Shown: positions 7,515 to 10,483 of the stretch, piece by piece
Position numbering within the stretch: position 1 is the stretch's first letter
Layout: each line of letters begins with the position of its first letter
Assembly (NCBI GenBank): GCA_903914045.1
Contig: CAIWNO010000198.1
Location: 1 to 10,483 of the forward strand
Direction: 5' to 3'
Length of the DNA: 10,483 nucleotides
DNA from: an uncultured bacterium
GTDB taxonomy: Bacteria > Planctomycetota > Phycisphaerae > Phycisphaerales > SM1A02
Notes under the pieces: model-generated
What the model saw: only the letters and a program-made list of their open reading frames with translations
What the model was told of the DNA's origin: nothing
Database searches by the model: none
Program-made: the position numbers and the translations under genes

Positions 7515-8122
7515 TTCACACCTCCTTGGGCAACGCGCATAGTTCCAGGCTTGCACACTTGCACGCACAACGGAACCTGCAACGAAACCGTAAATTCTTC
7601 CACACGCTTGCCCATGAATTCACCAGCCTTGCTTTCAGAAACGGTGACTCCGCGGAAAGCTGCAGATCCGGCAAGCTTGTTCTCCAAATCCACCAAGTCC
7701 GTGTTGGCCGCGGCGACACCGCTCAGCACTACCATCATTTGTTTTGGTTCATCTGAAGTTTCAAGTCGCATACCCGTGAGCGTGACATGATCAGGCAACA
7801 TGTTGGTAATGGTGGCCACCACGGATGACGCCGAAATTGTTGGAAACAGTCCGTCGCTTAGGCGCAATTCGCGCGTCAAATTCGCTTGCTCGCGCGCAAA
7901 TCCATCCATTACTACATCAAATACTGGAGCCTTTGAAACCAAACTGTAAATTACATTGCGATCTTCAGCGGCAACTCGCTCGCTGTTCCAACTGTGAGCG
8001 CTTACGCCCACGCTGAACACCAGTAGCAAAATTCCCAACAATGCAATGCGTCGCTTGGAGCGTTGAGCATGAACCGCGCGACGTGTTTCGGTTGGTAAAA
8101 AATCGAGAACTGGAAGGGTCAT
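7511..8122 (-). CDS. pilN: PilN-like inner-membrane protein
   Basis: A 203-residue bitopic protein that in known systems binds PilM through its cytoplasmic N-terminus and PilO through its periplasmic domain. The N-terminus reads VLDFLP at residues 5-10, corresponding to the conserved iNLLP box that docks into PilM. A basic stretch (R14-R25) is followed by one membrane segment at about 26-43, a helical region of about 45-90, and an alpha/beta domain with MLPDHVTLTGMRL (108-120), VVLSGVAA (131-138) and LENKLAGSAAFRGVTVS (146-162). The spacing matches the PilN fimbrial-assembly fold. The frame is open back to 8221, but the start is taken at 8122. There ATG overlaps the pilM stop as ATGA, GAGGG lies a few bases upstream, and the LDFLP box falls at the very N-terminus as in PilN. 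Two cysteines, C186 and C190, near the C-terminus could pair. The gene ends in a TTGA overlap with pilO. Confidence 0.84.
   Translation of the reverse strand: MTLPVLDFLPTETRRAVHAQRSKRRIALLGILLLVFSVGVSAHSWNSERVAAEDRNVIYSLVSKAPVFDVVMDGFAREQANLTRELRLSDGLFPTISASSVVATITNMLPDHVTLTGMRLETSDEPKQMMVVLSGVAAANTDLVDLENKLAGSAAFRGVTVSESKAGEFMGKRVEEFTVSLQVPLCVQVCKPGTMRVAQGGVN
7521..7527 (-). promoter_or_regulatory. Shine-Dalgarno deciding the pilO TTG start
   Basis: The minus strand reads AAGGAGG, fully complementary to the 16S rRNA tail. Six bases separate it from the TTG at 7514-7512. It lies within the last codons of pilN. No ATG or GTG of the pilO frame is placed at a suitable distance, so this site selects the TTG. 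Confidence 0.85.
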
Positions 8123-9129
8123 GCTGCCCTCTTTGAAGAAGTGGTTTGGATATCCAAGCTTGCGGCGCCAAGAGCGGCCGCCCACGTATCGCTTTTCAAT
8201 TCTTCGTTGCCATTGCTCCAACTTGCGCTGCCAACAGACGCGCTGTCAATGCCGCACACACCCTTGAGTGTGTCCAACAATTCACGCTCACTTGATGGCG
8301 CGCCTGAAATCACCATGCGATCTGGCCAGGTGGATTCACCACAAGCCTGACGCAGGCAACGCAACGTTTCCTCCGCCAAAGAACTCCAACGCCACGCGCC
8401 GTCTGATTCCTCTGGTTCTAGCGCAATTGAATTGAAAGTTTTGTTTTGATCTTCAGCCATTTCATGCTCACCAGCAATTGACCAGTCGCCTTGCATGGAG
8501 CGCACAAATTGCAATTGTCCATCTTTCAGGAGAAGCAAAACGGCTTGCTGTGGTTCAATGTGCATGAACGCAATCATTCCAGTATTCAATCCAGCATGTC
8601 GCAACTCAGCGCCGTGAAGCGCCGCGCACGCCGCATTCTCAATGCTGCATGGCGAAAGACCCGAAGCCATGACAGCCTGTGTTGCGTTGCGAATAATGAA
8701 CAGTGGAACCGCCAACAACAACAACGCGCAACGACCAGACGTTTTGCAGGGAAGCGGCGCATGTTGAATCATGACATCGGCGGCGTTCACACCAAAGCGA
8801 TCAATGGCTTCAAAGCGCGCGCTGGCAGCTAGTTCTTGTTCATTCATGGTTGGCAGTTGCGCCATATCCATGCGGAATAAATGTGACGCAATGGTGACTC
8901 GGCATCGGCAACCGTTCAATCCGGCTTCTGAAACCTTGGCGCTGAATTCACGCAGCGCTGAATCATCCATCGATCGATCAAGTGGGGCGGCTGGTAGTTC
9001 AAACGCAACTCGTCGCGTCCATGTTCCATCCGCCGCGCGTTCAATCGCAATGCAACGCAGCGCATCCGCCGCAAAATCCACCGCAACCGCCATTGTTTGT
9101 TTGGTCAGAATGTTTTGAAAGTGTCGCAT
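8119..9129 (-). CDS. pilM: PilM-like actin-fold protein with degenerate motifs
   Basis: A 336-residue cytoplasmic protein with no membrane segment, first gene of the operon. PilM is an actin/FtsA-like protein that binds the N-terminus of PilN and links it to the ATPase. The layout of the fold can be followed. An N-terminal strand-turn-strand VAVDFAADALRCIAIER lies at 15-31, and LPTMNEQELAASARFEAI at 92-109. MASGLSPCSIENAACAALHG lies at 154-173. The second strand pair IAFMHIEPQQAVLLLLKDGQLQFVR spans 186-210. A late VISGAPSSERELLDTL (273-288) and WAAALGAA (316-323) follow. The glycines and acidic residues that bind nucleotide in PilM (DIGSSSVK, DIGA, SGGG) are mostly replaced here, so ATP binding is uncertain. 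Two ATGs are in frame. I choose 9129 because GAGGAG (9137-9142) is seven bases upstream of it and only one base from the other, at 9135. Both would give nearly the same protein. Its stop overlaps pilN by ATGA. Confidence 0.78.
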   Translation of the reverse strand: MRHFQNILTKQTMAVAVDFAADALRCIAIERAADGTWTRRVAFELPAAPLDRSMDDSALREFSAKVSEAGLNGCRCRVTIASHLFRMDMAQLPTMNEQELAASARFEAIDRFGVNAADVMIQHAPLPCKTSGRCALLLLAVPLFIIRNATQAVMASGLSPCSIENAACAALHGAELRHAGLNTGMIAFMHIEPQQAVLLLLKDGQLQFVRSMQGDWSIAGEHEMAEDQNKTFNSIALEPEESDGAWRWSSLAEETLRCLRQACGESTWPDRMVISGAPSSERELLDTLKGVCGIDSASVGSASWSNGNEELKSDTWAAALGAASLDIQTTSSKRAA

Positions 9130-9136
9130 AAACATG

Positions 9137-9142
9137 CTCCTC
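9137..9142 (-). promoter_or_regulatory. Shine-Dalgarno choosing between two pilM ATGs
   Basis: GAGGAG on the minus strand ends seven bases before the ATG at 9129, a normal spacing, and one base before the ATG at 9135, which is too close. The shorter start is therefore preferred. Confidence 0.75.
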
Positions 9143-9175
9143 GAATAAATTGGAACGCGTATTCAGTCCATATTC

Positions 9176-9208
9176 AAAAAAATGAAGGAACCCGATTCCC
9201 GGATTCCT
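9176..9208 (-). terminator. Intrinsic terminator-like hairpin between pilin gene and pilM
   Basis: On the minus strand AGGAATCCG (9208-9200) and CGGGTTCCT (9194-9186) form a nine-pair stem with loop GGAAT, including one G-U pair. A run of seven T follows at 9182-9176, three bases after the stem. On the plus strand the same position is a C-A mismatch, so the structure is better in the pilin transcript. It lies about 105 bases after the pilin stop and 57 before pilM, so it would end or attenuate transcription entering the pilM operon. Confidence 0.65.
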
Positions 9209-9230
9209 CTGCTTCCTCCGCCTTAAACGA

Positions 9231-9267
9231 AACAGAGGAACTCCATTTCGGAGTCCCTCTGTTTTTT
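9231..9267. terminator. Long hairpin with T-run, possibly bidirectional
   Basis: The arms 9231-9244 and 9250-9263 form a 14-position stem around a five-base loop. One internal position is A-C on the plus strand but a G-U pair in minus-strand RNA, so the pilin transcript pairs all 14. On the plus strand the stem is followed by six T (9262-9267, two of them within the stem). On the minus strand only a short TTT lies downstream. It could stop antisense transcription, or act as a stabilising 3' hairpin of the pilin mRNA. Confidence 0.6.
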
Positions 9268-9277
9268 ATTTAATAAT

Positions 9278-9295
9278 ACGGTCGTTTCCGACCGT
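9278..9295 (-). other. Perfect stem-loop with GAAA tetraloop in the pilin 3' leader
   Basis: The arms ACGGTCG and CGACCGT pair perfectly over seven bases. In the minus-strand RNA the loop is GAAA, a stable GNRA tetraloop. It begins 18 bases after the pilin stop codon. A further six-base inverted repeat (9304-9309 with 9316-9321) spans the stop codon itself. These are probably mRNA 3' structures protecting the abundant pilin transcript. Confidence 0.55.
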
Positions 9296-9312
9296 GTTCC
9301 GTCACTCCAGAA

Positions 9313-9708
9313 TTATGGAGTTGGCGTGAACTTGCTTGTGGCTGAGTTCCAAGTCCAGCCCTTTGTAGCATCGGCTTGATTTGCCAAATCTTCTGCGCTG
9401 CAATACTTGGCCGTTACAAGAGCATTCAAATCCGTGGTTGAATACGACTGAGCGTTTGTCAGCGTAATCGTTGCTCCACCTGGCTTGAACTGATTCAAAC
9501 GTGTCACCATGGTTGTGATTTGTGAAGCACGAGCAGAAGCCGCGCTTGTGTTTGCGTCACTCATGGCACCGACTACGCCTGGAATGACCAAGGCAGCCAA
9601 CACGCCAAGAATTACAACCACAATAAGAATTTCAATCAGTGTGAATCCACGACGCTTCAAACCCGATGAGTTGTTCTGTTTTTCAATTGTCATTTGTGCA
9701 TTCGTCAT
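9313..9708 (-). CDS. Type IV prepilin / major pseudopilin (GspG-like)
   Basis: A 131-residue prepilin, the likely main filament subunit. The leader of 21 residues is basic at its end (LKRRG). The peptidase site is G21^F22, followed by FTLIEILIVVVILGVLAAL, with the conserved glutamate at mature position 5 (E26). Residues 22-44 are the hydrophobic assembly helix. The mature protein is about 110 residues, with a helical region to about 75 and a short C-terminal domain holding one cysteine (C103), so no C-terminal disulfide loop. The ending GWTWNSATSKF is of the kind seen in small GspG-like pilins. The ATG at 9708 has AAAGGA upstream at good spacing; the ATG at 9693 has none. Codon use differs from the neighbours: of 18 alanines only one is GCG and all four arginines are CGT, which suggests selection for high expression. 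It precedes the pilM operon on the same strand, separated by hairpins. GspG versus PilA is not decidable here. Confidence 0.92.
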   Translation of the reverse strand: MTNAQMTIEKQNNSSGLKRRGFTLIEILIVVVILGVLAALVIPGVVGAMSDANTSAASARASQITTMVTRLNQFKPGGATITLTNAQSYSTTDLNALVTAKYCSAEDLANQADATKGWTWNSATSKFTPTP

Positions 9709-9781
9709 ATCAGTTTCCTTTCGAATAGATGCGAAGTGTCATTTATCAACTCATCAACACAATTCAATTCAAATTTTGATG

Positions 9782-9797
9782 TGCAAAAATATTTGCA
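9782..9797. promoter_or_regulatory. Dyad in the divergent prepilin intergenic region
   Basis: TGCAAA and TTTGCA form a perfect 6-4-6 inverted repeat, overlapping the 10-base palindrome ATTTGCAAAT at 9791-9800. It lies in the leader of the pilin gene, downstream of the proposed promoter, where a repressor could bind. The region is very AT-rich, so chance is a real alternative. Confidence 0.3.
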
Positions 9798-9818
9798 AAT
9801 GTATTTTGATTTTTAATT

Positions 9819-9847
9819 GTTATAGACACAGCACGCATTGCCTTGAA
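9819..9847 (-). promoter_or_regulatory. Possible promoter of the pilin gene
   Basis: On the minus strand TTCAAG (9847-9842) and TATAAC (9824-9819) are 17 bases apart. The -10 matches five of six consensus bases; the -35 is poor. Transcription would begin near 9812, giving a leader of about 100 bases. No sigma-54 GG-N10-GC pattern was found in this region. Confidence 0.35.
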
Positions 9848-9942
9848 TCCAATAACAACGTGATTTCACTTTTTACTATCTTTTAAGGCATTCTTTTGCT
9901 CTTTTTGTAAGAGACAACAGATTGTGAATAGAGGTAGTAATC

Positions 9943-10440
9943 ATGACACAACAAGATTTCAATTTAAGTTTTTTTTCCAAGCAAGGCTTAAACCCAACAG
10001 GCTTCACCTTAATCGAAGCACTTATTGCCATAGTTATTGTGGCCATGGTGGCCAGCGCGGCGGCGGTGGGCATGGGTGTATCGATTGCAACCCAGGAAGA
10101 CGCGCGCCTGGCGCAACTTGCCACACAAGCGGCGCAGCAACAAGTTTCATTTCTAATGGAGAAGCCATTTGCAAGCATGGTGGACTATGCGGGCACAGAA
10201 GCGCTTGGACAAATGAAGGCACCATTAGATGCCGGCGCTACTGATCGAAGCAAGGTGTTAACTGGTGAGTGGGCCAAACTAAGTCGTGTCACCACACTTA
10301 CCAGCGAGCCCACAACATTTACGCAATACAACAGTTTTGTGGTTGACGGAATGCGCATAGACGTGCAAGTGTTTGGACCAGACGGGACGACCGTGTATGC
10401 AACCATTCGCAGGCACCGCACCAACGAGGCCGCACTATGA
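9943..10440 (+). CDS. Prepilin-like protein (minor pilin/pseudopilin)
   Basis: A 165-residue protein with a class III prepilin signal: a 20-residue leader ending N-P-T-G20, cleavage before F21, then FTLIEALIAIVIVAMVASAAA with glutamate at mature position 5 (E25). The body after the hydrophobic helix has a Gln/Ala-rich helix (51-70: ATQEDARLAQLATQAAQQQV) and a beta-rich end with VVDGMRIDVQVFGPDG (132-147) and VYATIRRH (149-156), consistent with a minor pseudopilin of the GspI/PilV kind. The start has GAGGT seven bases upstream (9931-9935). It is transcribed away from the major pilin gene across a 234-base AT-rich gap. Its stop overlaps the next prepilin gene as ATGA. It could act in priming or capping the filament. 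The exact minor pilin class cannot be fixed from the sequence. Confidence 0.88.
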   Translation: MTQQDFNLSFFSKQGLNPTGFTLIEALIAIVIVAMVASAAAVGMGVSIATQEDARLAQLATQAAQQQVSFLMEKPFASMVDYAGTEALGQMKAPLDAGATDRSKVLTGEWAKLSRVTTLTSEPTTFTQYNSFVVDGMRIDVQVFGPDGTTVYATIRRHRTNEAAL

Positions 10441-10483
10441 AGCGCCCCGGCTTCACTCTTATAGAAGTTTTAATTGCTTCCCT
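10437..10483 (+). CDS. Prepilin-like protein, 5' end only
   Basis: The ATG at 10437 overlaps the preceding stop as ATGA and has GAGG (10426-10429) seven bases upstream. The 15 complete codons read MKRPGFTLIEVLIAS, a very short five-residue leader with the peptidase site G5^F6, then the N-methylation motif with glutamate at mature position 5. The gene runs off the right edge. It is another minor prepilin in the same transcript; nothing can be said about its body. Confidence 0.88.
   Translation, partial: MKRPGFTLIEVLIAS

Noticed and set aside
8123..8221. Longer N-terminus for PilN
   Set aside because: It would bury the LDFLP box 33 residues in and overlap pilM by about 100 bases; the ATGA start at 8122 fits PilN.
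9149..9177. Promoter for pilM (TTGAAT, 17 bases, TCCAAT on the minus strand)
   Set aside because: Both hexamers match only four of six bases, the -35 overlaps the terminator T-run, and the leader would be very short; too weak to list.
1..10483. tRNA, rRNA, CRISPR array, insertion sequence or phage gene
   Set aside because: No cloverleaf, regularly spaced repeats, terminal inverted repeats, transposase or phage-like product was seen while reading both strands.

Overview
The window is bacterial DNA, gene-dense and of moderate GC. It shows two blocks of minus-strand genes, a small plus-strand gene between them, and a plus-strand block at the right edge. The pilin signature, the gene order and the use of both SD-led and non-SD starts would suit a Planctomycetota (Phycisphaerae-like) or other diderm bacterium. 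That placement is an impression from style, not something the sequence proves.

Region 1 (1-2626, minus strand): an NDH-2 type NADH dehydrogenase is followed after 26 bases by a major-facilitator transporter of the metabolite:H+ symporter kind, which runs off the left edge. The transporter has no stop inside the window, so it is easy to miss. It is nevertheless open for 391 codons and has clear family motifs. Region 2 (2627-3261): a divergent gap, a 117-residue single-membrane-segment protein of unknown function on the plus strand, and a 100-base convergent gap.

Region 3 (3262-9129, minus strand): a tightly packed operon for the inner-membrane platform of a type IV pilus or type II secretion machine, in transcription order PilM, PilN, PilO, a PilP/GspC-like protein, PilB/GspE ATPase and PilC/GspF. 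Every junction overlaps: four of 4 bases and one of 17. The overlaps fix the starts of four genes downstream of longer in-frame ORF starts. One start is a TTG inside a TTGA overlap, behind a perfect Shine-Dalgarno. Upstream, on the same strand, lies the pilin/pseudopilin gene (9313-9708), separated from pilM by a 183-base spacer with several RNA hairpins.

Region 4 (9709-10483): an AT-rich divergent intergenic region, then a plus-strand prepilin gene overlapping by ATGA a second prepilin gene cut by the right edge. Taken together, the PilM-PilN-PilO-PilP-like complex, the ATPase and the PilC platform would polymerise the three N-methylated prepilins seen here. The secretin, prepilin peptidase and retraction ATPase are not in this window, so pilus versus secretion pseudopilus cannot be decided. 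The filament system belongs to a well-known superfamily. What is unusual is in the details: a PilM with eroded actin-fold motifs, a PilP/GspC hybrid, the structured spacer after the pilin, and an unrecognised small membrane protein next door.
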